Source: Halorussus vallis (GTDB lineage Archaea > Halobacteriota > Halobacteria > Halobacteriales > Haladaptataceae). From it: 64,000 nt of DNA. The notes under the pieces were generated by a model that had not been told where the DNA came from, made no database searches, and saw only the letters and a list, made by a program, of their open reading frames with translations. Each line of letters starts with the position of its first letter. Within the stretch, counting starts at the first letter, position 1. The DNA lies in the NCBI RefSeq assembly GCF_024138165.1, contig NZ_CP100001.1:372001-436000 (forward strand). The letters run 5' to 3'. Shown here piece after piece: positions 1 to 8,748 of the stretch. The position numbers and the translations under genes were made by a program.

Positions 1-2
1 CC

Positions 3-371
3 CGCGACGACCTCTACGACGTGCTCGAACGCATCGAACCCGGCGCGACCACCGACGACATCTGCGAGGGGTTCCCCGACGAGGAGGGCGAGCACATGGA
101 CTGGTACGGCGCCGAGGACTTCTGGGAGATGACGACGAACCACTGGGCCCACGGACTGGGCCTCCAACTGTACGAAGTGCCGCTCATCTGGCGGGGCATC
201 TCGCCCGACCACCCCATCGAGATCGAGGAGGGGATGACGATGGCCGTCGAGACGATGCGACCGGCCGACCGCCAGGGGGTCCGGGTCGAGGAGATGGTCG
301 TCGTCCGCGAGAACGGCGTCGAGATACTGAGCCAGTGGCCCGTCGAGGAGATCACGACCATCGAGCACTGA
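3..371 (+). CDS. M24 family Xaa-Pro-type metallopeptidase, C-terminal part
   Basis: The open frame runs in from the left edge, so only the last 122 codons are present. The visible part has the pita-bread (M24) peptidase signature: an HGLGLQLYE motif carrying a metal-binding His, then EEGM, VETMRP and GVRVEEMVVV, which hold the two Glu metal ligands. Family members are cytoplasmic dimetal enzymes that cut Xaa-Pro dipeptides or act as creatinase-like hydrolases. The N-terminal domain and the Asp ligands lie outside the window, so substrate cannot be judged. It ends 158 bases before the next gene. Confidence 0.85.
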   Translation, partial: RDDLYDVLERIEPGATTDDICEGFPDEEGEHMDWYGAEDFWEMTTNHWAHGLGLQLYEVPLIWRGISPDHPIEIEEGMTMAVETMRPADRQGVRVEEMVVVRENGVEILSQWPVEEITTIEH

Positions 372-529
372 CGGCGCTGTCGGCCCCGGTGGGCCGTCTG
401 ACGTCGGCGATACCTCGCGGCGAAAAAGGGGTTCTTGCCCGGGCAACCGCGCGGAAACGAAAGCCGCCCAAACTGTCAGAAGACGGCCGAAAAGACTAAT
501 CGAAGCTCTATAGCAGAACGTCGGGAGAG

Positions 530-1384
530 ATGGGGGAAGACGGCCGGCGAACGCCTGCGCCTTATTTCGAGCAGTTGGAGGAGCAGGTCAAGACTGCGCT
601 GCTCGGGGGGTTCCTCTGGTACTACGGGACCGTCACGGTCGTCCCGTTGATCTTCGTCTGGGGGTACCTGATCGGCGTTCTCCGTCGTTCGACGCGAGCG
701 GAGAAGGGGTACCCGTCGTTCTCGGAGTGGCGTGTGATGTTCTGGGACGGAGTGAAGGCGTACGGCATTTGGTCGGTGTACCTCTCTATTCCGATAATAA
801 GCATCACGCTCGAAGAGCGGGGAACGGTAGAAAGCGGGAAGATCATGGCCGCGTTCTTGGTGCTGCTCGCGGGTGGAGGTATACTGGCGATTCTGGTCCC
901 GTACGGAGGTGAAGCGCTGGGCATCATCGGTCAGAAACGCGACGAAATTCCGGGACCCATTTTCGACCAAATCGCAGTTCAGTGGGACCGCTTCCTGTTA
1001 CTGTTGTTGGTCTGGTACGTCACTCCGGCGGCGTTGATGAAACTGTCCACCCGTAGTAACTTCTTCGACGGTTTCGACTTCACCTCGCTCCGTACCATCC
1101 TCACGGACAGACGGTACGTACTCGCGTGGCCGTTCTTTCTCCTCAGTTGGCTAGTCGGATACCTGTTCCTTCCGCTGACGGCGAACACCCTCTCGAATGC
1201 CGTCTGGAGTACGGGCCGAAGATACGGGTTTCTCGGACTGGGCAACGTGTTTGCCGAAGCTATCGTCACCATCTTCTCTATCTTCTCGTTCTGCTTCCTG
1301 GTCGCATCTTTCACCATAATCGGACGAGTGTGGGCCACCATCCAGACCGAAAGCGAGTCCGACGCGGTCGGAGACGAAGGATGA
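530..1384 (+). CDS. DUF4013-type multi-pass membrane protein (first of a pair)
   Basis: 284 residues, with about six hydrophobic segments (near residues 25-50, 80-100, 108-132, 152-175, 205-228 and 248-275). The N-terminal pattern, a soluble lead, then a GGF hydrophobic helix, GYLIGVLR and a conserved W..MFWDGVKA segment, matches haloarchaeal DUF4013 proteins of unknown function. Its stop codon overlaps the start of the next gene (ATGA), so the two are almost certainly co-translated. No enzyme motif is visible. Family assignment is from recognition of the pattern only. Confidence 0.75.
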   Translation: MGEDGRRTPAPYFEQLEEQVKTALLGGFLWYYGTVTVVPLIFVWGYLIGVLRRSTRAEKGYPSFSEWRVMFWDGVKAYGIWSVYLSIPIISITLEERGTVESGKIMAAFLVLLAGGGILAILVPYGGEALGIIGQKRDEIPGPIFDQIAVQWDRFLLLLLVWYVTPAALMKLSTRSNFFDGFDFTSLRTILTDRRYVLAWPFFLLSWLVGYLFLPLTANTLSNAVWSTGRRYGFLGLGNVFAEAIVTIFSIFSFCFLVASFTIIGRVWATIQTESESDAVGDEG

Positions 1385-2328
1385 GCCGACGGCTGATTTC
1401 GGAGTCTGCCGAGTTTTCTGCGAAAGCGAGAACGCTACTCCTCGGCGGATTTCTCGTCACGACCGGGAACGTCCTCTTCGTCTTCTTCGTCGTCGGATAC
1501 CTGGTCAAGGTCGTAGAGGTGAACGCGAATCGCCGAACGTCCGTCCCCGAAATCGGGGGGTTGAAAGAGTTGACAGTCGACGGACTCGCGGGCCTCGCGA
1601 TATGGACGACGTGTCACCTACCGGCGTTGCTCACCCTGTTTTACATGGGTGAAGTGTTCTTCATCACGACTGACGGCTTCCGAGAGTCGGCTTCGGACAG
1701 TTACCTCGTTTCGCTGTTCGACCTCTTCGGAATCGACGCGCTTTCGGAGGATTACTTCACCGCTCTCGTGGACTGGTTGGGAATCGGAATCGGCGGAGCG
1801 GGCGGTGTCTCCCGGGACCTCCTCCGAATCCTGCAGGACGTCGCCGTCGCAACGAACACGGTTCCGTCCGCGTACCTAGCCGGCGACCCACACGGCATCG
1901 AAGGGGGACTGCGGTTGGCGTACGTCGCTTCGCTACTGTTCGGACTGTATCTCACGCCCGCGATGATGGCTTACTACGCCGACCGCGGGACCGCAGTCTC
2001 TACGGAGGGGATACGGCGCGTATCGCGGTTCGTCTTCAGTTACCGCTACGTCAAGAATTGGCTCGTCGCGTCGGCCCTCTGGACCACGAGCGGTTTTCTC
2101 TTCGTACTGTGGAACGCCTGGCGGACGAACCCGCGTTTAGTCCGCAGGCCGGAGTGGACCATCGAACGAGTAGGGTTTCTTCCCGTGGTCCGGGTTCCGA
2201 CTCAACTGGGGATGGTCAGCACCCTGTTCTTGCTGTCGGCAGGGATACTTTCGTTCGCTTTCCTCGTCATCGGTTACTCGCTTGTAGGAACTGCGTGGGG
2301 CGACAGTCAAACCGAACGCCGGTCGTGA
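1381..2328 (+). CDS. DUF4013-type multi-pass membrane protein (second of a pair)
   Basis: 315 residues. The ATG lies in the ATGA overlap with the preceding gene; a longer open frame extends upstream but is shadow sequence inside that gene. It repeats the layout of its neighbour (LLLGGFLV helix, VVGYLVKVVE, LKELTVDGLAGLAIW) and is a diverged paralogue with a roughly 50-residue insertion in the middle (residues about 95-150, including a Gly-rich GIGGAGG segment). About six membrane segments are seen. Function is unknown; the tandem arrangement suggests a heteromeric membrane complex, which is inference. Confidence 0.75.
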   Translation: MSRRLISESAEFSAKARTLLLGGFLVTTGNVLFVFFVVGYLVKVVEVNANRRTSVPEIGGLKELTVDGLAGLAIWTTCHLPALLTLFYMGEVFFITTDGFRESASDSYLVSLFDLFGIDALSEDYFTALVDWLGIGIGGAGGVSRDLLRILQDVAVATNTVPSAYLAGDPHGIEGGLRLAYVASLLFGLYLTPAMMAYYADRGTAVSTEGIRRVSRFVFSYRYVKNWLVASALWTTSGFLFVLWNAWRTNPRLVRRPEWTIERVGFLPVVRVPTQLGMVSTLFLLSAGILSFAFLVIGYSLVGTAWGDSQTERRS

Positions 2329-2392
2329 GAGCCGATTCTCGGACGTCCGTACTTCGTCACCGTCGGCGAGTTTCCCGCTCCGCCGACTCATA

Positions 2393-2400
2393 CCTTATAA
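2393..2400 (+). promoter_or_regulatory. TATA box of the luciferase-like oxidoreductase gene
   Basis: CTTATAAA sits 33-40 bases upstream of the ATG at 2433. This spacing is normal for haloarchaeal promoters and implies a leader of under 15 bases. Confidence 0.6.
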
Positions 2401-2432
2401 AGCATTAAGGCCCGGCCGGCCGACGTTCCGGT

Positions 2433-3467
2433 ATGGAAATCGGGACGGGCCTGTTCACCTGTCAGCGACGACCCGACGACGACCGCTCGATGGCCGAACT
2501 CTACGACGAGATGTTGGCCCTCGGGCGGGCCATCGACGAGTCGGGACTGGCTAGCGCGTGGGTCTCCGAGCATCACTTCGCCGAGGACGGCTACCTCTCG
2601 GCGACGATGCCGGCGCTCGGGGCGCTGGCGGCCGAAACCGAGAACGTCGAACTCGGCACCTGCATCGCGCTCGCGCCGCTGTACGACGGGGTGCGACTCG
2701 CCGAGGACGCCGCGACGGTCGACCTCCTCTCGGACGGGAGACTCACGCTCGGCCTCGCCATCGGCTCGAACCCCGAGGAGTTCGAGCAGTTCGGCGTCCC
2801 CCGGGAGGAACGCGTCGAGCGACTGGCCGACACCACCGACCTGCTCCGGGCGGCGTGGTCGCCCGGCCCGCTCGACTACGACGCCGAGTTCCACGACGTC
2901 TCGCCCGACGCGACGGTGACCCCCAAGCCCGACTCGGAGATTCCCGTCATGTACGGCGGGTCGGCCAAACCCGCGGTCCGCCGGGCCGCCCGGGTCGCCG
3001 ACGCGTGGTGTGCGCCCTCCGCGCTCTCGGTCGAGGGCGTCCGAAAGCGCGTCGAGGACATCCGGAACGTCCGCGCGGAGGAAGGGTTGCGCGTGGACGC
3101 CGACGAGGCCGGCGACGCGGACGACGACTTCCAGATTTACGTGCTCCAGCACGGCTTCGTCGGCGACTCCGAGGAGGACGCCTGGGAGGCGATGAAGGAG
3201 GGCTACCTCTACATCCAGCGGCGCTACGCCGAGATATTCTCGGGCGAGGAAGTCGAGGAGTTGCCCGACGAGCGCGTGCGAGAACTGAAAGACCAGGCCA
3301 TCTACGGCACGCCCGAGCAGGTAATCGACGGACTGGAGGAGTACCGTGAGGCGTTGGGCGACGATATCCACTTCGTCTTCCGGACCTACCACCCCGGCAT
3401 CGGCACCGACGCGATGGTCGAGTGCGTCGAGCGACTGGGCGAGGACGTCGTGCCGCACTTCGAGTGA
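2433..3467 (+). CDS. LLM-class flavin/F420-dependent oxidoreductase
   Basis: 344 residues, typical for the bacterial-luciferase-like monooxygenase superfamily (TIM barrel). Visible features are the N-terminal strand MEIGTGLFT, the ASAWVSEHHF segment with the HH pair typical of the family, GTCIALAPLYDGVRLAEDAATVD around residues 75-95, and the Gly-rich PVMYGGSAKPAVRRAA phosphate-binding region. Members use FMN or F420 to oxidise varied substrates, and the substrate cannot be told here. It is monocistronic, with its own TATA box, and lies just before the ABC transporter operon. Confidence 0.85.
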   Translation: MEIGTGLFTCQRRPDDDRSMAELYDEMLALGRAIDESGLASAWVSEHHFAEDGYLSATMPALGALAAETENVELGTCIALAPLYDGVRLAEDAATVDLLSDGRLTLGLAIGSNPEEFEQFGVPREERVERLADTTDLLRAAWSPGPLDYDAEFHDVSPDATVTPKPDSEIPVMYGGSAKPAVRRAARVADAWCAPSALSVEGVRKRVEDIRNVRAEEGLRVDADEAGDADDDFQIYVLQHGFVGDSEEDAWEAMKEGYLYIQRRYAEIFSGEEVEELPDERVRELKDQAIYGTPEQVIDGLEEYREALGDDIHFVFRTYHPGIGTDAMVECVERLGEDVVPHFE

Positions 3468-3601
3468 GCGACGTTCCTCGCTCGTCCGTCGTCGGCGGTA
3501 CATCTTCGCCCTGAAGCCGACCGCGTTCACACCGACAGAGAACCTTCCTGCCGTCCGATTCGGACTTCTTGTAAGGTAGACCTACCGTCACATTCGAGCC
3601 G

Positions 3602-3612
3602 ATGATTTATTA
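3602..3612 (+). promoter_or_regulatory. TATA region of the liv operon, with a small dyad upstream
   Basis: The AT-rich ATGATTTATTA lies 23-33 bases before the ATG at 3635, supporting a near-leaderless start there and arguing against the in-frame ATG at 3602, which lies inside the TATA element. A short dyad GGTAG-AC-CTACC at 3575-3586 sits upstream of the TATA box and could be a regulator site. Confidence 0.5.
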
Positions 3613-3634
3613 TGCAGTATTCCGCCTTACCGGT

Positions 3635-4897
3635 ATGGGTCACGAAACCACGTGCCGCGGTAACGATGGACGGACGAACACGATCGGATCGCGGCGGACC
3701 TTCCTTCGCCTCGCGGGGGCGGTCGGAGTCGGCGGACTCGCCGGATGCGTCGGTGGGTCCGGAACCGCGCAGGACATCGGGACGGTGAACTACGGCGTCC
3801 TCAGCCCGATGACCGGCCCGTACGGCGGCCTCGCCCAGGGCCAGCGCCAGGGGGCGAAGCTCGCGGTGAAGCACGTCAACCAGAGCGACCAGTTCGGCTT
3901 CCAGGTGAAGGCCGTCTACGACGACACCGAGGCCAAACCGGCGGTCGGGACCCGGAAGGCCCAGAAAGTCGTCGACCAGAACGACGTCCAGTACATCATG
4001 GGCGCCATCTCGAGTTCGACCGCGCTGGCGCTCAACTCCTTCGCCGCCAAGGAGGAGGTCATCTACAACCCCGGCGCGGCCGCCCTGCCCATCACCGGCG
4101 AGAAGTGCAACGAGTACGTCTTCCGGGCCGAAACCAACACCGCCCAGGTCGCGGAGGGCGTCGCGCCGTGGACGGTGAACAACCTCGGGACGAAGGTGTG
4201 GTTCCACGTCGCCGACTACGCCTACGGCAACTCGGTGCTCAGGGAGTGGCGCTCGCGGATGAAGAAAGCCAACAGCAGTTTCACGGAGGCCGGCGTCTCG
4301 AAGTCGCAGTTCGGCGCGAGCAACTTCGGGTCGTACATCAGCCAGATATCGAACTCCGACGCCGAGGTCGCGGTGCTGGGCATGACCGGCGGCGACCTCA
4401 TCAAGTTCGTCAAGCAGGCCGCCAACCAGGGGCTCAAGCAGAACGTGAAGCTGATGAGCCCGACGATGACGTTCCAGGTCGTCCGCGGGGCGCTCGGGCC
4501 GGCGGCCGTCGGCACCTACGGCGGCGTGCGGTACGTCCCGAAGATAGACACCGGCGACAACCAGGACTTCGTCTCGGCTTACAAGGAGGCGTACGGGTCG
4601 GAGCCCGACAACTTCGCCCGGGTCGCCTACGACTCCATCCGGATGACCGCCCACGGTATCAAGGAGGCCGGGTCGAACGACCCGGAGGAGGTCAAGGACG
4701 CGCTTCCGGGACTGCAAGTGCCGAGCCTGTTCGGCCAGAACCAGTTCCGGAAGTGCGACCACCAGGCGTTGAACCCCGTGTGGGCCGGAGAACTCGTCGA
4801 ATCGAGTTCGGGGAAGATGGCGGACGTGAAGCTCCGTTCGAAGATAGAGGGCAAGAACGCCATCCCGCCCTGCGACAGCGTCAACTGCGACCTCTAA
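3635..4897 (+). CDS. Branched-chain amino acid/amide-type ABC transporter, substrate-binding lipoprotein
   Basis: 420 residues from the ATG at 3635. The N-terminus has a twin-arginine motif (SRRTFLRL) and a lipobox (GGLAGC), so it is predicted to be exported folded by Tat and anchored by lipid to the outer face of the membrane. The rest is a type I periplasmic-binding (Leu/Ile/Val-binding, LivJ-like) fold: VNYGVLSPMTGPYGG, QRQGAKLAVKHVN and IMGAISSSTALAL, where the last forms the ligand pocket. The ligand could be an amino acid, an amide, urea or an aromatic acid. It is followed after one base by the permease gene. Confidence 0.88.
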   Translation: MGHETTCRGNDGRTNTIGSRRTFLRLAGAVGVGGLAGCVGGSGTAQDIGTVNYGVLSPMTGPYGGLAQGQRQGAKLAVKHVNQSDQFGFQVKAVYDDTEAKPAVGTRKAQKVVDQNDVQYIMGAISSSTALALNSFAAKEEVIYNPGAAALPITGEKCNEYVFRAETNTAQVAEGVAPWTVNNLGTKVWFHVADYAYGNSVLREWRSRMKKANSSFTEAGVSKSQFGASNFGSYISQISNSDAEVAVLGMTGGDLIKFVKQAANQGLKQNVKLMSPTMTFQVVRGALGPAAVGTYGGVRYVPKIDTGDNQDFVSAYKEAYGSEPDNFARVAYDSIRMTAHGIKEAGSNDPEEVKDALPGLQVPSLFGQNQFRKCDHQALNPVWAGELVESSSGKMADVKLRSKIEGKNAIPPCDSVNCDL

Positions 4898-4898
4898 C

Positions 4899-6863
4899 AT
4901 GGTCGGCCTCACGGGGTTGTCAGAGCAGTTGCTGAACGGGTTGACCATCGGGATGGTGTACGTCCTGATAGCCGCCGGCCTCTCGGTCATCTTCGGCGTG
5001 ATGGACGTCATCAACTTCGCCCACGGCGAACTGTTCGCGCTCGGGGCGTACTTCGCGTTCGCCGTCGCCGCGCCGTTCGGCGGGTTGGGCTTCTGGGTCG
5101 CGCTCCTCGTCGCGCCGCTGCTGGTGGCGGTCGTGGGCGCGGTCATCGAGCGGTTCACGCTCCGACCGCTGTACGACCGGAGCCCGCTCTACCACATCCT
5201 GCTGACGTTCGGGCTGGTGCTCATCGTAAACGACCTCATCACGCTGGTCTGGGGCAAACAGGCCAAGTCGTTCGCCGCGCCCGCGATACTCGACGGGCCG
5301 GTGGTCCTGTTCGGCGTGACGAACTCGCTGTACAGCTACTTCATCATCGCCTTCGGGGCGGCGCTGGCGTTCGCCACCTGGTGGGCGCTGGAGAACACCC
5401 GGTTCGGCCTCGTGGTCCGGGCCGGCTCGGAGGACCGCGAGATGGTCCGGAACCTCGGCATCGACATCGACCGCTACTATACCCTCGTCTTCGCGGCGGG
5501 CGCGGCGCTGGCCGCGGCGGCGGGCGTGGTCCTCGGTGCCCACCAGAACGTCAACCCCGGGATGGGGAACTCGGTCATCATCCCGGCGTTCGTCATCGTC
5601 GTGCTCGGCGGCCTCGGTAGCTTCCGCGGCGCGGTGGTCGGCGGCCTCGGCGTCGGCGTCGTCCAGACGCTCGCGCGGACGTACGTCCCCTTCCTGGAGG
5701 GTCTGGTCGTCTTCCTGCTCATGATTCTCGTCCTGCTCGTCCGGCCCGAGGGGCTGTTCGGCGAGAGCGACGGCGGCGAGGACGAGGGCGAACTACTCAC
5801 GGGGCGAGGCGGCGGTGTGCTCACCGACCGCCAGCGGTTCGGCCTCGGCGTCGCCGTGGTCGGATTGCTGGCGCTCGTCCCGCTCGGAACCGAGGTACTC
5901 TACTCGGAGTACGCCGTGACGCTGATGACCGACGTGCTCATCTGGGCGCTGTTCGCGCTCAGCCTCGACTTCGTGATGGGCTACGCCGGACTCGTCTCGC
6001 TCGGTCACGCGCTGTTCTACGGCACCGGCGCGTACGCCGCGGTGCTCGTGTTGCTCCACGTCACGACCTCGGCGTTCGTCGCGCTTGCGGCCGCCGTGGC
6101 GGTCTGCGCCGTCATCGCGTGGGTCATCGGCTACTTCTCCATCCGGGTTTCGGGCGTCTACTTCTCGATGATCACGCTGGCGTTCGCCCAGTTGTTCTAC
6201 AACGCGGTCGTGAAGTTCGAGTGGACCGGCGGGAGCGACGGCCTGTTCGGCGCCGACGTCGTCTACGGTATCGGCGGCGTCGCCATGGAACTCGACGACA
6301 TCGCCGAGCTAATACCGGTCGTCGGCGAGGACGCGCTGTTCTACTACTTCCTGCTGGTGGTCGTGGTCGGGTCGTATCTGCTGGCCCGCCGGATGATGCG
6401 GGCGCCGTTCGGGAGCGTGCTCCAGTCCATCCGGGAGAGCGAGCGCCGCACCGAGTTCATCGGCTACGACGTGACCGCCTACAAGCGCCGCGGCTTCGTC
6501 GTCAGCGGGGCGCTGGCGGGACTCGCCGGCGGCCTCTTCGGCATCCACAACGGCTACGTCGCGCGGTCGCTGCTCCACTGGACCAACTCGGGCGAGGTCA
6601 TCGTGATGACGGTGCTCGGCGGGATGGGCACCCTCTACGGTCCGATGGTCGGTGCGGGCGTGTTCATCGGCTTCCAGGACGTGCTGTCGTCGTACACCGG
6701 CCACTGGCAGTTGGTGCTGGGAACCGTCTTCGTCGTCTTCGTGGTCGCGCTCCCGCGTGGACTGGTGTCGCTGCCAGAGAAGGTCTTCGAGGTCGCAGGT
6801 CGTCGGCCCCGACCCGGCGACTCGCGGAGCGACGAGACGCTGGCCGAGGAGGTGAACGAGTGA
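4899..6863 (+). CDS. Fused LivH-LivM permease of a branched-chain-type ABC transporter
   Basis: 654 residues, about the sum of LivH (about 290) plus LivM (about 340). Residues 1-290 are LivH-like: GMVYVLIAAGLSVIFGVMDV, NFAHGELFALGAY and GLGSFRGAVVGGL. An acidic/Gly linker (about 290-305) is followed by a LivM-like half: MGYAGLVSLGHALFYGTGAY, SVLQSIRESERR and GGMGTLYGPMVGAG. The two permeases are separate proteins in the well-studied bacterial systems; here one polypeptide forms the whole pore. The stop overlaps the next start (TGATG), so translation is coupled. Confidence 0.9.
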   Translation: MVGLTGLSEQLLNGLTIGMVYVLIAAGLSVIFGVMDVINFAHGELFALGAYFAFAVAAPFGGLGFWVALLVAPLLVAVVGAVIERFTLRPLYDRSPLYHILLTFGLVLIVNDLITLVWGKQAKSFAAPAILDGPVVLFGVTNSLYSYFIIAFGAALAFATWWALENTRFGLVVRAGSEDREMVRNLGIDIDRYYTLVFAAGAALAAAAGVVLGAHQNVNPGMGNSVIIPAFVIVVLGGLGSFRGAVVGGLGVGVVQTLARTYVPFLEGLVVFLLMILVLLVRPEGLFGESDGGEDEGELLTGRGGGVLTDRQRFGLGVAVVGLLALVPLGTEVLYSEYAVTLMTDVLIWALFALSLDFVMGYAGLVSLGHALFYGTGAYAAVLVLLHVTTSAFVALAAAVAVCAVIAWVIGYFSIRVSGVYFSMITLAFAQLFYNAVVKFEWTGGSDGLFGADVVYGIGGVAMELDDIAELIPVVGEDALFYYFLLVVVVGSYLLARRMMRAPFGSVLQSIRESERRTEFIGYDVTAYKRRGFVVSGALAGLAGGLFGIHNGYVARSLLHWTNSGEVIVMTVLGGMGTLYGPMVGAGVFIGFQDVLSSYTGHWQLVLGTVFVVFVVALPRGLVSLPEKVFEVAGRRPRPGDSRSDETLAEEVNE

Positions 6864-7711
6864 TGGCGGCGAGCGACGAGGAGGCCGACGCGAACCCGGC
6901 CGATGGGAATGGTTCGGCGGCGGTCGCCGAACCGACCGCCGCCGACCCGGAGGACCCCGTCCTCCGGACCGAAGGCCTCACCAAGCGGTTCGGCAACTTC
7001 ACCGCGCTCGACGGCGTCGACCTCGCCGTCGAGCGCGGGGAGTTCCGGAGCGTCATCGGCCCCAACGGCGCGGGCAAGACCACGCTGTTCAACTGCATCA
7101 CCGGCGCGCTCGTCCCCTCGGCGGGCCGGGTGTTCTTCGAGGGCGAGGACGTGACCGACGTCGCGCCCCACGACCGGGTGCGACGGGGCATCGGCCGGTC
7201 GTTCCAGATAAGCACCGTCTTCGGCGGCCTGTCGGTCCGGGAGAACGTCAGGCTCGCGGCCCAGTCGGTCGCCGACGACGACATCCCGCTCGTCCGGCAG
7301 TTCCTCACGCCCACCCGGCGGTTCGAGTCGGTCGAGAGACGGACCGACGAGGTGCTCGCCGAAATCGGCCTCGACGACCGGGCCGACGAGTACGCCCACG
7401 CGCTGGCCCACGGCGACCGGCGGCGACTCGAACTCGGCCTCGTGCTGGCGACCGACCCCGACCTCGTGATGCTCGACGAACCGACAGCGGGGATGGGCAG
7501 CGAGGAAACCCAGCGCACGATGCGACTCATCGACGACGTGCTGGCCGGACGGACCCTGCTGCTCATCGAGCACGACATCGATCTCGTGATGAGCGTCTCG
7601 GACGCCATCACGGTGCTCAACCGCGGGGAGGTGCTGGCGACCGGGACGCCCGAGGCCATCGCCGACGACGACGCGGTCCAGCAGGCGTACCTCGGAGGTG
7701 TCCGAGAATGA
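6863..7711 (+). CDS. ABC transporter ATP-binding protein, LivG type
   Basis: 282 residues. The ABC nucleotide-binding domain starts at about residue 33, after an acidic/Ala-rich extension that bacterial LivG lacks. Walker A is GPNGAGKT (66-73), the Q-loop lies in RSFQISTVF, the signature is the LivG-type LAHGDRRRLELG instead of LSGGQ, and Walker B is LVMLDEPTAGM with the switch His in LIEHDID. It pairs with LivF to drive the fused permease. The start overlaps the permease stop and the end overlaps livF. Confidence 0.92.
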   Translation: MAASDEEADANPADGNGSAAVAEPTAADPEDPVLRTEGLTKRFGNFTALDGVDLAVERGEFRSVIGPNGAGKTTLFNCITGALVPSAGRVFFEGEDVTDVAPHDRVRRGIGRSFQISTVFGGLSVRENVRLAAQSVADDDIPLVRQFLTPTRRFESVERRTDEVLAEIGLDDRADEYAHALAHGDRRRLELGLVLATDPDLVMLDEPTAGMGSEETQRTMRLIDDVLAGRTLLLIEHDIDLVMSVSDAITVLNRGEVLATGTPEAIADDDAVQQAYLGGVRE

Positions 7712-8475
7712 CGGGCGAGAACCGGCGGGGCTCGCGCCTCGACGCGGGGGCCTGCCCCGACGACCCGCTCCTCGACGTGACCGACCTCGTCTCGGGCTAC
7801 GACGAGACGGAGGTGCTCCACGGCGTCTCGCTCTGCGTCGCCGAGGGCGAGATCGTCTCGCTCGTCGGGCGCAACGGCGCGGGCAAGACCACGACGCTGC
7901 GGTCGATTCTCGGGAGCGTCGAACCGACGGCCGGCAGGGTCGCCTTCCGCGGCGAGGACGTGACCCGGCTCTCGCCCGAAGAGACGGTCCGCAGGAACGT
8001 CGCGTTCGTCCCCGAGGAGCGCCGGGTGTTCCCCGGCTTGACGGTGCGCGAGAACCTCCGGGTGGGTCGGCTCGGCGGCGGCGAAACCGCCGAGCGCAGG
8101 TCCATCGATGAGGTGCTCGCGACCTTCGAGAACCTCGGCGAGCACCCCGACAGGCTCGCCGGCGCGCTCTCGGGCGGCGAACAGCAGATGCTCGCCATCG
8201 CGCGGGCGCTGGTCGGCGGGGCCGACCTGCTGATGCTCGACGAACCGACCGAGGGACTCGCGCCCTACGTCGTCCGGCGGGTCGAGGAACTGGTCGCCGA
8301 CCTCAACGACGAGGGTATCTCGGTGCTGCTGGTCGAGCAGAACGTTCAGGTCGCGCTCGAACTCGCCGACCGCCACTACGTCCTCGACCGGGGTGAAATC
8401 GTCTACCACGGCACCTCGGAACAGCTCCGGGAAGACGAGGAGGTGATGGACCGCCACCTCGGCGTGACGACGTGA
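7708..8475 (+). CDS. ABC transporter ATP-binding protein, LivF type
   Basis: 255 residues. Walker A is GRNGAGKT (54-61), followed by the LivF-typical AFVPEERRVFPGLTVRENL, signature LSGGEQQM, Walker B LLMLDEPTEGLAP and VLLVEQNVQ. The ATG overlaps the livG stop (ATGA). It is the last gene of the four-gene operon and forms the second ATPase half with LivG. Together these genes encode a complete importer for a small amino-acid- or amide-like solute; no metabolic gene in the operon reveals the ligand. Confidence 0.92.
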   Translation: MTGENRRGSRLDAGACPDDPLLDVTDLVSGYDETEVLHGVSLCVAEGEIVSLVGRNGAGKTTTLRSILGSVEPTAGRVAFRGEDVTRLSPEETVRRNVAFVPEERRVFPGLTVRENLRVGRLGGGETAERRSIDEVLATFENLGEHPDRLAGALSGGEQQMLAIARALVGGADLLMLDEPTEGLAPYVVRRVEELVADLNDEGISVLLVEQNVQVALELADRHYVLDRGEIVYHGTSEQLREDEEVMDRHLGVTT

Positions 8476-8550
8476 CCGGACCCTCGACGCCGTCGAAGCG
8501 CATCGCTATCGCACTGCACACTTATCTATCCCCGGAACGTCAGTTCCCGC

Positions 8551-8748
8551 ATGGCCATCGCGTGGCGACAACTGGTGACGCAGTTTCTGGTGATGATGCT
8601 GCTGTACTTCCTCATCGTCATCGTCCTCATCCAGTTGGGCATCGACAGCCTGGTTCTGCGGGTCGGGGTCGCGCTCCTGGTCGCGTTCGGCTATCCGGCG
8701 CTACTTCGTCGCATCGGGCGCGCGCCCCCGGCCTGGCAACGGGACTAG
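8551..8748 (+). CDS. Small two-helix membrane protein
   Basis: 65 residues with two hydrophobic helices (about 10-30 and 34-52) and a basic C-terminal tail (LLRRIGRAPPAWQRD). I do not recognise a family. The start ATG lies 75 bases after livF and is preceded by an AT-rich stretch near 8520 (ACACTTATCTA), which may be its own promoter. Confidence 0.55.
   Translation: MAIAWRQLVTQFLVMMLLYFLIVIVLIQLGIDSLVLRVGVALLVAFGYPALLRRIGRAPPAWQRD

Noticed and set aside
3602-3634. Upstream ATG as the start of the substrate-binding lipoprotein
   Set aside because: It lies within the TATA-like element, and the ATG at 3635 gives a proper Tat signal and promoter spacing.
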